From positions 1-64,000 of the forward strand of contig JAFYNL010000012.1 in assembly GCA_017548075.1 (NCBI GenBank): 64,000 bases of DNA, written 5' to 3'. The stretch comes from Bacteroidaceae bacterium. Its GTDB lineage: Bacteria; Bacteroidota; Bacteroidia; Bacteroidales; Bacteroidaceae. The notes beneath the pieces are model-generated. The model did not search any database and was not told the DNA's origin. It saw only the letters and a program-made list of their open reading frames with translations. Shown here piece by piece: positions 44,192 to 52,401 of this stretch (position 1 is the first letter of the stretch; every line of letters starts with the position of its first letter). The translations under genes and the position numbers were made by a program.

Positions 44192-44342
44192 GCGCAACAC
44201 CGCAACACCGCAACAACTGTTTCCGAGAGATGGCGATGACTCATTATATATATATTAAATAATAATCGTACGATAATTAGCTTATATAGCGAAAATCGAC
44301 TTCTTCATTTTTTTCAACTGTTGCGCTGTTGCGCTGTTGCGG
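44192..44342. repeat. AT-rich inverted element with GC-rich tandem arms, copy 2
   Basis: The left arm is 8-nt tandem GCAACACC, GCAACACC, GCAACAAC (about 44194-44217). The right arm is the inverse TTGCGCTG, TTGCGCTG, TTGCGG (about 44321-44342). 23 of 28 positions of 44192-44219 and 44315-44342 can pair. The centre is AT-rich (TATATATATATTAAATAATAA). Plan shared with 14920-15096. Confidence 0.65.
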
Positions 44343-44443
44343 TTACGATTTTCGCACCGTTAAATATAATACCAAAATTCTCGATGAAATGGGCGATTTT
44401 TGCAAGATAACAAACAAATAATTGCAGGGTAAAATGCAAACAT

Positions 44444-44531
44444 AACACGTTACGATTGCAATCATAACACGTTAAATTCGCCAACGTAACACGTCAAGTT
44501 GGCAGTTTAACTGGTAAAGTTTAGCTCGAAA
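44444..44531 (-). repeat. 22-bp-period array D (inverted orientation)
   Basis: Units begin at 44444, 44466 and 44488 (AACACGTTA, AACACGTTA, AACACGTCA), with a degenerate fourth at 44510. Read on the - strand it ends with TTTTACCCTGC, the same tail as arrays B and C. Confidence 0.75.
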
Positions 44532-44636
44532 GGCAAAATGTAAGGTAAAACCAGTGAAATTGGCGCATAAAAATATGCCAAAAAGAACCTAAATTGTTCT
44601 AAATGTCGCTTTTTAAGTTTCGTTAAGATTACATTA

Positions 44637-44668
44637 TTTGGCAAATATGTATTTTCTCCTTACCTTTG
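44637..44668 (+). promoter_or_regulatory. Promoter of the TPR gene
   Basis: TTTG (44637-44640), 20 nt, TACCTTTG (44661-44668), about 70 bases before the ATG. Confidence 0.7.
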
Positions 44669-44737
44669 CACTCAGAAAACCAAAGTACATAGTACAAGGT
44701 AAAACAGAAGTTGAACTACATTATTATAAAAAGTAAA

Positions 44738-46144
44738 ATGAAGAAACTGACACTCGCCATGTTGCTCGCGCTCATCGGAGCAGCTGCAATGGCACAGAAT
44801 TTCGAGAATAGCACGATTGAAGAACGCATCGCCTATTCTACCGGCAACGACGAGGATAGCATCAAGCTCGCCAAGGGCTATGTTACGATGTTCCAGCAGA
44901 CTCGTGCCAACCAGGAATGGAAGGATATGTACGAGGATTACACCTGGCTGAAGAAGTATGCGCCCTTCGCTCAGAACGGCATCTATTCGCAGAGCCCCAT
45001 CATGTTCTACTACCTGATTAAGGGCGAGCAGGACCAGGCTAAGAAGAGGAAGTACTTCGACGAGATGATGGAGCTGTTCGACCTTCGCCAGAAGAACCTC
45101 GATGTGCTCAACACTTTCGCCAAGACGAAGAGCACTCTGGGCGATGTTTTGAGCGTGAAGGCCGAGTACTACAACTTCGTGGCTCAGGAAGCTCTGGGTC
45201 AGGAATACGACTTGCGCGAGTCATACAAAAACTTTGCCGATGCCATCAAGATGGTGAACGAGCAGGGCGGTCGTGAAATCACGGGCTCCTTCCTCCAGAC
45301 CTTCTTCCAGGTGAGCGATTTCATCTACCAAGCGACCAAAGGCGGCACTCGCGAACAGTTCCTGCAGGACTATCTGGACAGCAAGGAGGCTTGCGAAAAG
45401 ATGCTCCAACTGGCCAAGGAGGCTCAGGAAGAGGGCGATACCACCAGGGCTCAGCAGCTTCTGGCTACCTACGACGCTCCTCTGGCAGCCATCGAGCAGA
45501 TCTTCTCTCAGAGCGGAGCTGCCGACAGCGCTCAGTTGATCTCTATCTACACCAAGAAGTTCGACGCTTATAAGGAGGACATCAACAAGCTCAACTCGAG
45601 CCTGACCATCATGCAGAACAACGACCTCAACGAGGCTGACATCTACTATCAGTACGCTGAAGCCGCTTATGCCATCGAACCTTCCTACACCAGCGCCATC
45701 GGTCTGGCACAGAAGGCTCAGAAGGACGGTCAGCTCAACAAGATGCTGGAGTACTACAACAAGGCTCTGGAACTGGCTTCGAGCGATGCAAGGCGTGGCG
45801 TAATCTGCCTGAACATCTGCAACGGCCTGACCAAGAGCAAGCAGTACACCGGTGCCCTGACCTACGCTCAGAAGGCTATCGACTATAATGCCGACCTGAC
45901 TGGTAAGGCTTACCTGAAGATGGCTAACATCAACGCTCTGATTGGTCAGTATGGCGATGCCATCGCTTACTGCGGCAAGGCTAGTGCAGCCGACATTACC
46001 GTCAGCGGTTCTGCCAATCGTCTGAAGGAAAGCATCCAGAAGGCTCAGGCCAGCCAGGCTGAGAATGCTAAGGCTCGCAAGGCTTACGACGACTTCATCA
46101 AGCGTCAGAAGGCTGAGGAAGACTTCTGGAAAGGCGGAAGATAA
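44738..46144 (+). CDS. Secreted tetratricopeptide-repeat protein
   Basis: 468 residues from ATG 44738 (MKKLTLAMLLALIGAAAMAQ, signal peptide); an ATG at 44711 adds nine residues without benefit. The rest is almost all alpha-helical, with TPR-like repeats in the last third (ADIYYQYAEAAYAIEPSYTSAIGLAQKAQKDG, GALTYAQKAIDYNADLTGKAYLKMANINALIGQYGDAIAYCGKA). Codon use is strongly biased to GGC, AAG and CTG types, so it is probably abundant. No enzyme motif; a scaffold role is likely. Confidence 0.75.
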   Translation: MKKLTLAMLLALIGAAAMAQNFENSTIEERIAYSTGNDEDSIKLAKGYVTMFQQTRANQEWKDMYEDYTWLKKYAPFAQNGIYSQSPIMFYYLIKGEQDQAKKRKYFDEMMELFDLRQKNLDVLNTFAKTKSTLGDVLSVKAEYYNFVAQEALGQEYDLRESYKNFADAIKMVNEQGGREITGSFLQTFFQVSDFIYQATKGGTREQFLQDYLDSKEACEKMLQLAKEAQEEGDTTRAQQLLATYDAPLAAIEQIFSQSGAADSAQLISIYTKKFDAYKEDINKLNSSLTIMQNNDLNEADIYYQYAEAAYAIEPSYTSAIGLAQKAQKDGQLNKMLEYYNKALELASSDARRGVICLNICNGLTKSKQYTGALTYAQKAIDYNADLTGKAYLKMANINALIGQYGDAIAYCGKASAADITVSGSANRLKESIQKAQASQAENAKARKAYDDFIKRQKAEEDFWKGGR

Positions 46145-46190
46145 TTTGACGATAACGTTAACGATAACGATAACAAAAACCATACAAATG

Positions 46191-46224
46191 GCCCGTTGTG
46201 CTGACAAGCATGGCGGGCTTTTTT
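46191..46224 (+). terminator. Intrinsic terminator after the TPR gene
   Basis: GCCCG (46191-46195) pairs with CGGGC (46214-46218), followed by TTTTTT. Hexanucleotide ACGATA/ACGTTA repeats precede it at 46149-46173. Confidence 0.65.
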
Positions 46225-46334
46225 GTGCCCGAAAGTCCATCTCTGTAAAAAAAGGTTAAAATCTTGCCCAATACTTTGCACAAACAAACATTTTTTAGTA
46301 ACTTTACACACTGAAAGTGTGAAATGTCTAAAAT

Positions 46335-46366
46335 AGACAACGGACAACGGACAACAGACAACAGAA
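46335..46366. repeat. Heptanucleotide repeat in the tatA leader
   Basis: AGACAAC, GGACAAC, GGACAAC, AGACAAC, AGA, period 7, about 25 bases before the tatA start. Same family as 23801-23829 and 36255-36289. Confidence 0.65.
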
Positions 46367-46388
46367 ACAAACTCTAAACTAAACAAAT

Positions 46389-46601
46389 ATGGCAACAAAA
46401 CTTTTATTCCTCGGCTCTCTGGGCAGCCAAGAAATCATCATCATCGCCCTCGTTATCCTGCTCCTCTTCGGAGGCAAGAAGATTCCCGAACTTATGCGCG
46501 GCCTCGGAAAAGGCGTATCGCAGTTCAAGAAAGGCATGAAAGACATTGAAGAAGAAATCAATGCCGAGCCCGAAAAGATTGACGAAACTAAAAACAATTA
46601 A
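46389..46601 (+). CDS. tatA: Twin-arginine translocase subunit TatA/E
   Basis: 70 residues. A short N-terminus, one membrane helix ([28 protein letters not shown], with the family's FGxxKIPEL hinge) and an amphipathic, charged tail. TatA forms the pore for folded proteins; without a separate tatB here it may serve both roles. It is followed after 36 bases by a gene with a Tat signal, and by tatC three genes on. The leader carries a heptanucleotide repeat. Confidence 0.93.
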   Translation: MATKLLFLGSLGSQEIIIIALVILLLFGGKKIPELMRGLGKGVSQFKKGMKDIEEEINAEPEKIDETKNN

Positions 46602-46637
46602 ATAACATAAGTTTAACCATCCTAACAAAAACTTCTT

Positions 46638-48161
46638 ATGAAAGACATGTCAAGAAGATCGTTCCTCAAGGCAGGAACCGCAGCAACCGCTGCTCTCGCA
46701 ATGGCTCCAACCGACGTTCTCGGTAAAGCTAAAGCCGCAAAGAAACCCGCAGCAACTGGCAAAATCAAACTCCTCGGCGTAGGTGTTGGTGGCCGTGGTC
46801 ATGCTGACATCAACGGCGTTACCTACAAGGGAAAAGGCGAAGTTTATGACGATGTCGAGTTCATCGGCATGTGCGACGTGGACTTCAAGTATGCAAAAGG
46901 CGTCCTCGAAGAGTATCAGAAGCTCTTCCCCAACATGAAGGTTTACAACGACTACAAGAAGATGTATGCCGAACTGCTGGACAAGGCCGATGCCGTTATC
47001 TGCGGTACTGCCGACCACACCCACGCAATCATCTGCGCAGAAGCTCTGGCTGCAGGCAAGCACGTTTACTGCGAGAAGCCTCTCACCCGTACCGTTTACG
47101 AATCTCGTCTGCTCACCAAGCTCGCTGCAAAGGCTGGCGTTGCTACCCAGATGGGTAACCAGGGTTCAAGCGGCGAAGGCGTGAACCTGACTTGCGAATG
47201 GATCTGGAACGGCGAAATCGGCGAAGTAACTCGCGTTGACGCTTTCACAGACCGTCCAATCTGGCCACAAGGTTTGGAACGTCCTACCGAAGTGCACGAA
47301 ATCCCCAGCACTCTGAACTGGGATGCTTTCATCGGCCCGGCTCCAAAGCGTCCTTACAACTCAATCTATCACCCCTGGAACTTCCGCGGATGGTGGGACT
47401 TCGGCACAGGTGCTCTTGGCGATATGGCTTGCCACATTCTGCATCCCGTCTTCAAGGCTCTCGACCTTGGCTATCCCATCAAGGCTGAAGGAAGCTCTAC
47501 TCCTCTTATGTCCGACTGCTGCCCAAGTGCACAGGTTGTTAAGCTGACCTATCCCGCTCGTCCAAACCGCCCGAAGGTTGCTATGCCTGAGGTAGTTGTA
47601 ACTTGGAGCGATGGTGGCATCATTCCATTCCGTCCCGAAGGTCTGCCCGTTGGTAAGGACCTCAATGTAAGCGGCGGTGGCGCTATCTTCTATGGTACAA
47701 AGGACATCCTCGTAGTAGGTTGCTATGGTGAAAGACCTTACCTGGTAAGTGGTCGTGTTCCCGATGCTCCAAAGGTTTGCCGTCGAGTAACAGAGAGCCA
47801 CCAGCGCGACTGGATCCGTGCCATCAAGGAAATCCGCGCAGGCAAGAAGGATTGGGTGAAGACCGCTTCCGACTTCAGCGAAGCAGGTCCTTTCAACGAA
47901 ATGGTTGCTATGGGCGTTGTGGCTACTCGTCTGCAAGGCCTGAACCAGACTCTCGAATGGGACGGCGAGAACATGCGCTTCACCAACATTCCCGAGAAGG
48001 CAACGGTTCGTTCTATGTTGAAGGACGGTTTCTCCATCCACGATGGACACCCAACATTCAACAAGACCTACACAGATCCTGTGAATGCTCGCGAATTCGC
48101 AGCAGAACTCATCAAGCCGACCTACCATAACGGCTATGTTCTGCCCGACATGCCCGCATAA
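46638..48161 (+). CDS. Tat-exported Gfo/Idh/MocA oxidoreductase of a 3-keto-glycoside pathway
   Basis: 507 residues starting MKDMSRRSFLKAGTAATAAL, a textbook twin-arginine signal (SRRSFLK). NAD(P)-binding is in LLGVGVGGRGHADINGV and the dehydrogenase motif in HVYCEKPLTRTVYESR. Tat export means it folds with its cofactor before reaching the periplasm. Homologues in Bacteroides oxidise glycosides at C3. Neighbours: tatA upstream, a 3-keto-disaccharide hydrolase-type gene downstream. Probably the first enzyme of the cluster. Confidence 0.85.
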   Translation: MKDMSRRSFLKAGTAATAALAMAPTDVLGKAKAAKKPAATGKIKLLGVGVGGRGHADINGVTYKGKGEVYDDVEFIGMCDVDFKYAKGVLEEYQKLFPNMKVYNDYKKMYAELLDKADAVICGTADHTHAIICAEALAAGKHVYCEKPLTRTVYESRLLTKLAAKAGVATQMGNQGSSGEGVNLTCEWIWNGEIGEVTRVDAFTDRPIWPQGLERPTEVHEIPSTLNWDAFIGPAPKRPYNSIYHPWNFRGWWDFGTGALGDMACHILHPVFKALDLGYPIKAEGSSTPLMSDCCPSAQVVKLTYPARPNRPKVAMPEVVVTWSDGGIIPFRPEGLPVGKDLNVSGGGAIFYGTKDILVVGCYGERPYLVSGRVPDAPKVCRRVTESHQRDWIRAIKEIRAGKKDWVKTASDFSEAGPFNEMVAMGVVATRLQGLNQTLEWDGENMRFTNIPEKATVRSMLKDGFSIHDGHPTFNKTYTDPVNAREFAAELIKPTYHNGYVLPDMPA

Positions 48162-48183
48162 GTAACATTTAGTTCCTACAAAA

Positions 48184-49044
48184 ATGAAACTAAGAAACAT
48201 TCTAACCGCAGTAGCTTTTGCTGCTGCGGTTGGCGTACAGGCTCAGCCTCAGTACGTCGTTATCGAGAATCCCCAAGTTGACCTCAGCACAGTAAAGGTT
48301 GACAAGGAAGGTTACTATGTCCTCTTCGACGGCACAAGCCTGGATGGTTGGCGCGGCTATTGCAAAGACCACGTTCCCAGCAAGTGGAACATCAAGGACG
48401 GTGCTCTGCATTTCGACGGACGCGGTCCAGGTGAAGGTGGCGACATCGTTTTCGCTCACAAATTCAAGGACTTCGTTTTCGAGATTGAGTGGAAGATTGC
48501 AGAAGGAGGCAACTCCGGTATCTTCTATCTCGGCAAGGAGACAGCTACCATCAACAACGATGCTCCTAAGACCGAAGAGACAAAGGCTGGCAATGTGACC
48601 ATCACGCAGACTATCGACAATCGCGGCAAGCTCAACTATCAGCCCATCTACATCAGTTGTCCTGAGTGTCAGGTGCTTGACAACGAGCGTCATCCCGATG
48701 CAAAGCTTGGTGCAACTCTCGGCATCCGTCAGAGCACAAGTCTTTACGACATGATTGTTGCTAAGCCTCAGAATGCAAATCCTGCAGGTCAGTGGAACAA
48801 AGTGAAGATTGTCGTGAAGAATGGCAAAGTCACTCACTACCAGAACGGCGTGAAGGTGCTCAGCTACACTTTGGCCGACAAGTCTTGGGTTGACCTCGTT
48901 CAGACCTCTAAGTTCAGCCAGAAGAACTGGCCTCTTGCTTACGAGATCATGAAGGATTGCGGCAGAGATCCCGGTTACTTCGGCATGCAAGATCATGGCG
49001 ACGAGGTTTGGTACCGCAACATCCGCGTGAAAGTGCTCAAGTAA
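48184..49044 (+). CDS. DUF1080 / 3-keto-disaccharide hydrolase-type secreted protein
   Basis: 286 residues, signal peptide MKLRNILTAVAFAAAVGVQA. The LamG-like DUF1080 jelly-roll is seen in YYVLFDGTSLDGWRGY, GDIVFAHKFKDFVFEIEWKI, GNSGIFYLGKE and GYFGMQDHGDEVWYRNIRVK. Members hydrolyse or eliminate the glycosidic bond of 3-keto sugars. It is 22 bases after the Tat-exported oxidoreductase, likely the next step in the periplasm. Confidence 0.85.
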   Translation: MKLRNILTAVAFAAAVGVQAQPQYVVIENPQVDLSTVKVDKEGYYVLFDGTSLDGWRGYCKDHVPSKWNIKDGALHFDGRGPGEGGDIVFAHKFKDFVFEIEWKIAEGGNSGIFYLGKETATINNDAPKTEETKAGNVTITQTIDNRGKLNYQPIYISCPECQVLDNERHPDAKLGATLGIRQSTSLYDMIVAKPQNANPAGQWNKVKIVVKNGKVTHYQNGVKVLSYTLADKSWVDLVQTSKFSQKNWPLAYEIMKDCGRDPGYFGMQDHGDEVWYRNIRVKVLK

Positions 49045-49090
49045 GCCTATACATTATTATATATATGTATATATTATATAGAGTAATAAG

Positions 49091-49978
49091 ATGAAAAAGA
49101 TTATTGTACTCATCTGCCTTGCTGCCACATTCTGTATGTATGGCACAAATGCAGATGCTAAGAAGAAAGAAATCGCTTTCCAGATGTATAGTGTTCGCGA
49201 CCTTATCGGCAGCCCCGACAAGTATGCACAGAATCACGAAAGCACTCTGAAAGCGTTGGCAAAGATGGGTTATACGGCTATTGAGGCTGCCAACTATGGC
49301 GACGGAAAGCTCTATGGCGTATCTCCTGAACAGTTCAAGGCCGACATCGAAGCTGCAGGCATGAAGGTGCTCTCAAGTCATGTTGGACACAACCTGAATG
49401 ACAACGAGCTGAAGTCTGGCAACTTCGACGGCGCTCTTAGATGGTGGGCAGAATGCATTGATGCTCACAAGCGTGCCGGCATGAAGTACATCGTTAATCC
49501 TGGCGTCAACTATCCCAGGAACTTGGCAGAAGCAGACGTTATCTGCAAGTATCTGAACAAAGTTGGCGAAATGGTGAATGCTGCAGGCATGAAGTTCGGC
49601 TACCACAACCACTCTCACGAGTTCGGAAAGGTAGAGAACAAGGTTTGGTACGACTATATGGTCGAGCATACCGATGCCGATAAGGTGTTCTTCGAAATGG
49701 ACGTCTATTGGGCAGTTCGCGGTCAGGTTAGTCCCGTTGAGTACTTCAAAAAGTATCCTGGACGCTTCACCTTGCTTCACATCAAGGACCATAGAGAGTT
49801 CGGCGAAAGCGGTATGGTTGGCTTCGATGCCATCTTCAATAATGCCGACGTTGCAGGTTTGAAGGCTTTGGTTGTCGAGTTGGAAGGAAGCAACAGACCT
49901 AACATTCTGGATGGAATGAAGGTTTGTGCCGACTACCTCAAGGCTGCAAAGTTCGTAAAGGCAAGTTACAACAAGTAA
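49091..49978 (+). CDS. Periplasmic sugar isomerase/epimerase-type TIM barrel
   Basis: 295 residues with a signal peptide (MKKIIVLICLAATFCMYGTNADA), then a xylose-isomerase-like/AP-endonuclease-2 barrel: IAFQMYSVRDLI, GYTAIEAANYGDG, SHVGHN, KFGYHNHSHEFG, FFEMDVYWAVRG, LLHIKDHREFG and VVELEGS. The His/Glu/Asp metal ligands appear in place. In known 3-keto-glycoside clusters a related protein carries out elimination or hydration; that is my reading from memory. A terminator follows, separating it from tatC. Confidence 0.82.
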   Translation: MKKIIVLICLAATFCMYGTNADAKKKEIAFQMYSVRDLIGSPDKYAQNHESTLKALAKMGYTAIEAANYGDGKLYGVSPEQFKADIEAAGMKVLSSHVGHNLNDNELKSGNFDGALRWWAECIDAHKRAGMKYIVNPGVNYPRNLAEADVICKYLNKVGEMVNAAGMKFGYHNHSHEFGKVENKVWYDYMVEHTDADKVFFEMDVYWAVRGQVSPVEYFKKYPGRFTLLHIKDHREFGESGMVGFDAIFNNADVAGLKALVVELEGSNRPNILDGMKVCADYLKAAKFVKASYNK

Positions 49979-49986
49979 TTAATTTA

Positions 49987-50020
49987 GAAGCCCCTCTCAC
50001 CTAAAAGGGAGGGGCTTTCA
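49987..50020 (+). terminator. Intrinsic terminator before tatC
   Basis: AAGCCCCTC (49988-49996) pairs with GAGGGGCTT (50009-50017), then T-rich. tatC starts 13 bases after, so it may be partly read through. Confidence 0.75.
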
Positions 50021-50029
50021 CTAAAAAAC

Positions 50030-50866
50030 ATGGAGTTAGAGGACAAGAGCAAAGCAGAAAAGATAGAAGAGGAAGAGGGTCAAGAGGGAGCGATGTCCTT
50101 CTGGGACCATCTTGAAGTGTTACGATGGGCATTGTTCCGCAGTGCTTGTGTGTTAGCTGTCGTTATGGTTGGCACTTTCATTGCTATGCCCTATATTTTC
50201 GACCGCTTCATCCTCGCCCCCACAAACAACGACTTCTTCACTTATCGCTGGCTCAACGCAATAGGCAGAGGCATTGTGAAGCTTTCGCCCGACTTTGATG
50301 TGCAGATTATCAACATCAATGTTGCGAGCCAATTCATGACGCACATCTCCACATCTATCTCTTTAGCGGCAGTCATTGCCTTTCCCTATTTTATTTGGGA
50401 GATATGGAAGTTCATCGAACCAGCATTGTTCGAAGACGAGATCAAACACCTGAAACCAGCATTCTTTGGTGGAACTATCATGTTCTATCTGGGTTGTGCA
50501 ATAGGTTACACACTCGTCTTTCCCTTTACTTTCCGCTTCCTTGTTGAGTACAATCTGAGTCCAAGTATTACAAACCAAATCAATCTGCAGAGTTACATCG
50601 ACAACTTCACGATGCTCATCCTCGTGATGGGTATTGTCTTCGAGATGCCTCTGTTGGCTTGGCTGCTTGGTCTGCTGGGAGTACTCAAAAAAAGCTTCCT
50701 TCGAGAGTACAAGAAACATGCAATTGTTGTACTTCTTATTTCTGCTGCTATCATAACTCCAAGTGGTGACCCATTCACACTTATGCTCGTTTTCATCCCA
50801 CTTTATGTGCTTTATGAGCTATCAATTCTCGTTGTAAAGGACAAATCAGTAAAAGAAGATGAATAA
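50030..50866 (+). CDS. tatC: Twin-arginine translocase subunit TatC
   Basis: 278 residues, six membrane helices after an acidic N-terminus (EDKSKAEKIEEEEGQEG). Conserved MSFWDHLEVLRWALFRS, FPYFIWEIWKFIEPAL and the late AIITPSGDPFTLMLVFIPLY are present. TatC recognises the twin-arginine signal. It lies just past three genes that begin with a Tat substrate, themselves after tatA. Confidence 0.95.
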   Translation: MELEDKSKAEKIEEEEGQEGAMSFWDHLEVLRWALFRSACVLAVVMVGTFIAMPYIFDRFILAPTNNDFFTYRWLNAIGRGIVKLSPDFDVQIININVASQFMTHISTSISLAAVIAFPYFIWEIWKFIEPALFEDEIKHLKPAFFGGTIMFYLGCAIGYTLVFPFTFRFLVEYNLSPSITNQINLQSYIDNFTMLILVMGIVFEMPLLAWLLGLLGVLKKSFLREYKKHAIVVLLISAAIITPSGDPFTLMLVFIPLYVLYELSILVVKDKSVKEDE

Positions 50867-50961
50867 ACCAAAAATTTGACAAAACAGGCCGAATTATTAC
50901 ACACAAAGAGCAAAAGTGTGCATGTTTTGCACCTAAAATGCATAAAAAATTACTTTTTTTC

Positions 50962-50992
50962 TTGCAGGATACCAAATAAAGTCATAAATTTG
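50962..50992 (+). promoter_or_regulatory. Promoter of the OmpA-like gene
   Basis: TTG (50962-50964), 20 nt, TAAATTTG (50985-50992), about 73 bases before the ATG. Confidence 0.7.
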
Positions 50993-51065
50993 CATCGACT
51001 TAAGTTAAATAAACTAACGAAAAAAGAGAAAAGTACAGTAATAGTGTTAATCAATTGTTAAACAA

Positions 51066-52148
51066 ATGAAAAAGATTACTCTCGTGCTCGTTGCTATGTT
51101 TGGTATGGCAATGGCATCCAGTGCACAGTACACTGGTCACAAGTTTTTCGACAACTGGTCAATTGGTGCTGAAGGTGGCGTAAGCTCTAACCTGCATGAT
51201 TGGGACGTTCCCAATGGCGCAGTAGCAGGCATCAACTTTACCAAGGGTATCACTCCCGTTCTGAGCTTGGAATTCCAGCTGCAGGCAGGCTTCAACGATG
51301 ACGCCAACTGGAACTGGGCCCGCAAGAGCGCTAATGTTGTTGACAATGCTAGCGTTTATGCAAACACCAAGGTTAACCTCATGAACTGGTTTGGTGGTTA
51401 CAAGGGAGCTCCCCGTCTCTTCGAAATTCAGGCCCGTGGCGGTGTAGGTTACACTCGTTTCTTCTGGCCCAGCTATGAAGGAATTGACACAAAGAGCGGT
51501 AACGATCTGAATCGTTGCAACGTTAAGCTCGGTCTTGACTTCGACTTCAATCTTGGTGAGAAGAAGGCTTGGACCCTCAGCTTGCGTCCCGCAGTTATCT
51601 TGAAGGCTAACCGCGACAACGATCCTTATCGTGGCGAACCTCTTGGCGTAGGTGTTGTATGTGACAACGAAAGTGGTTGCATCGCTTATAGCCACAACTG
51701 CCTCGCACAGGTTACCGCTGGTGTAACTTATCACTTCAAGACCAGCAACGGTCAGCACTACTTCACCGAGGTTAAGCCCGTCGAGGTTACCAAGGTTGTT
51801 GAGAAGACCGTTGAACGTCCCGTTGAGAAGGTTGTCGAGAAGGTTGTTGAAAAGGTTGTCACCAAGAACGTTGGCAATGGTGTTACCGTTGAGTTCGCTC
51901 TTAACAAGGCTAACCTCACCAACACCGCTAAGGCTAAGCTGAACACCATCGATAAGGGCGCTACCGTTGTTCTTGACGGTTATGCTTCTCCCGAAGGTGC
52001 TAAGGGCTACAACGTGAAGCTGTCTCAGCGTCGTTGCGATGCAGTCAAGGCTTATCTTGAGGATCGTGGCGTTAAGGTTGCTGACACAAATGCTCATGGT
52101 GCTGAAGGTCCTGAGTCTCAGCGTATCGTTTACGTTACTATCAAGTAA
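51066..52148 (+). CDS. OmpA-family outer-membrane protein
   Basis: 360 residues, signal peptide MKKITLVLVAMFGMAMASSA. An N-terminal beta-barrel with alternating strands (to about residue 225) is followed by a Val-Glu-Lys-rich linker with repeats of VEKVVEK (about 236-265), then the peptidoglycan-binding OmpA domain (VEFALNKANLTN...VVLDGYASPEGAKGYNVKLSQRRCDAVKAYL). Codon bias suggests high expression, and a clear promoter and terminator flank it. Monocistronic. Ends before array E. Confidence 0.92.
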   Translation: MKKITLVLVAMFGMAMASSAQYTGHKFFDNWSIGAEGGVSSNLHDWDVPNGAVAGINFTKGITPVLSLEFQLQAGFNDDANWNWARKSANVVDNASVYANTKVNLMNWFGGYKGAPRLFEIQARGGVGYTRFFWPSYEGIDTKSGNDLNRCNVKLGLDFDFNLGEKKAWTLSLRPAVILKANRDNDPYRGEPLGVGVVCDNESGCIAYSHNCLAQVTAGVTYHFKTSNGQHYFTEVKPVEVTKVVEKTVERPVEKVVEKVVEKVVTKNVGNGVTVEFALNKANLTNTAKAKLNTIDKGATVVLDGYASPEGAKGYNVKLSQRRCDAVKAYLEDRGVKVADTNAHGAEGPESQRIVYVTIK

Positions 52149-52183
52149 TTAGAGACAAACCTTACAAGAGTTAAAACACTAGG

Positions 52184-52220
52184 AAAGCCCTACCACGATT
52201 TGTGGTGGGGCTTTCTCTTT
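52184..52220 (+). terminator. Intrinsic terminator after the OmpA-like gene
   Basis: AAAGCCCTACCAC (52184-52196) pairs with GTGGTGGGGCTTT, one wobble pair, followed by T-rich sequence. Confidence 0.8.
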
Positions 52221-52269
52221 GTTTACAAACGAGTCTCAGGATAATCTGCCTGGTGAAGTTCTAGAACAT

Positions 52270-52363
52270 CTGCAGTTACGATTGCAAACGTAACGTGTTA
52301 TGATGGCAAAGTTAACGTGTTAAGTTGGCCAACTTAACACGTTATGTTTGGCAACGACCCTAG
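52270..52363 (+). repeat. 22-bp-period array E
   Basis: Units begin at 52292, 52314 and 52336, with a degenerate one at 52270. The first two have AACGTGTTA and the last AACACGTTA. GTTGGCCAAC, a perfect palindrome, lies between. Followed by ACCCTAG, as in array A. Confidence 0.75.
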
Positions 52364-52401
52364 GGTCATTGGAAAAAGACATGAGGAAAATAAGTCTCTA
52401 C

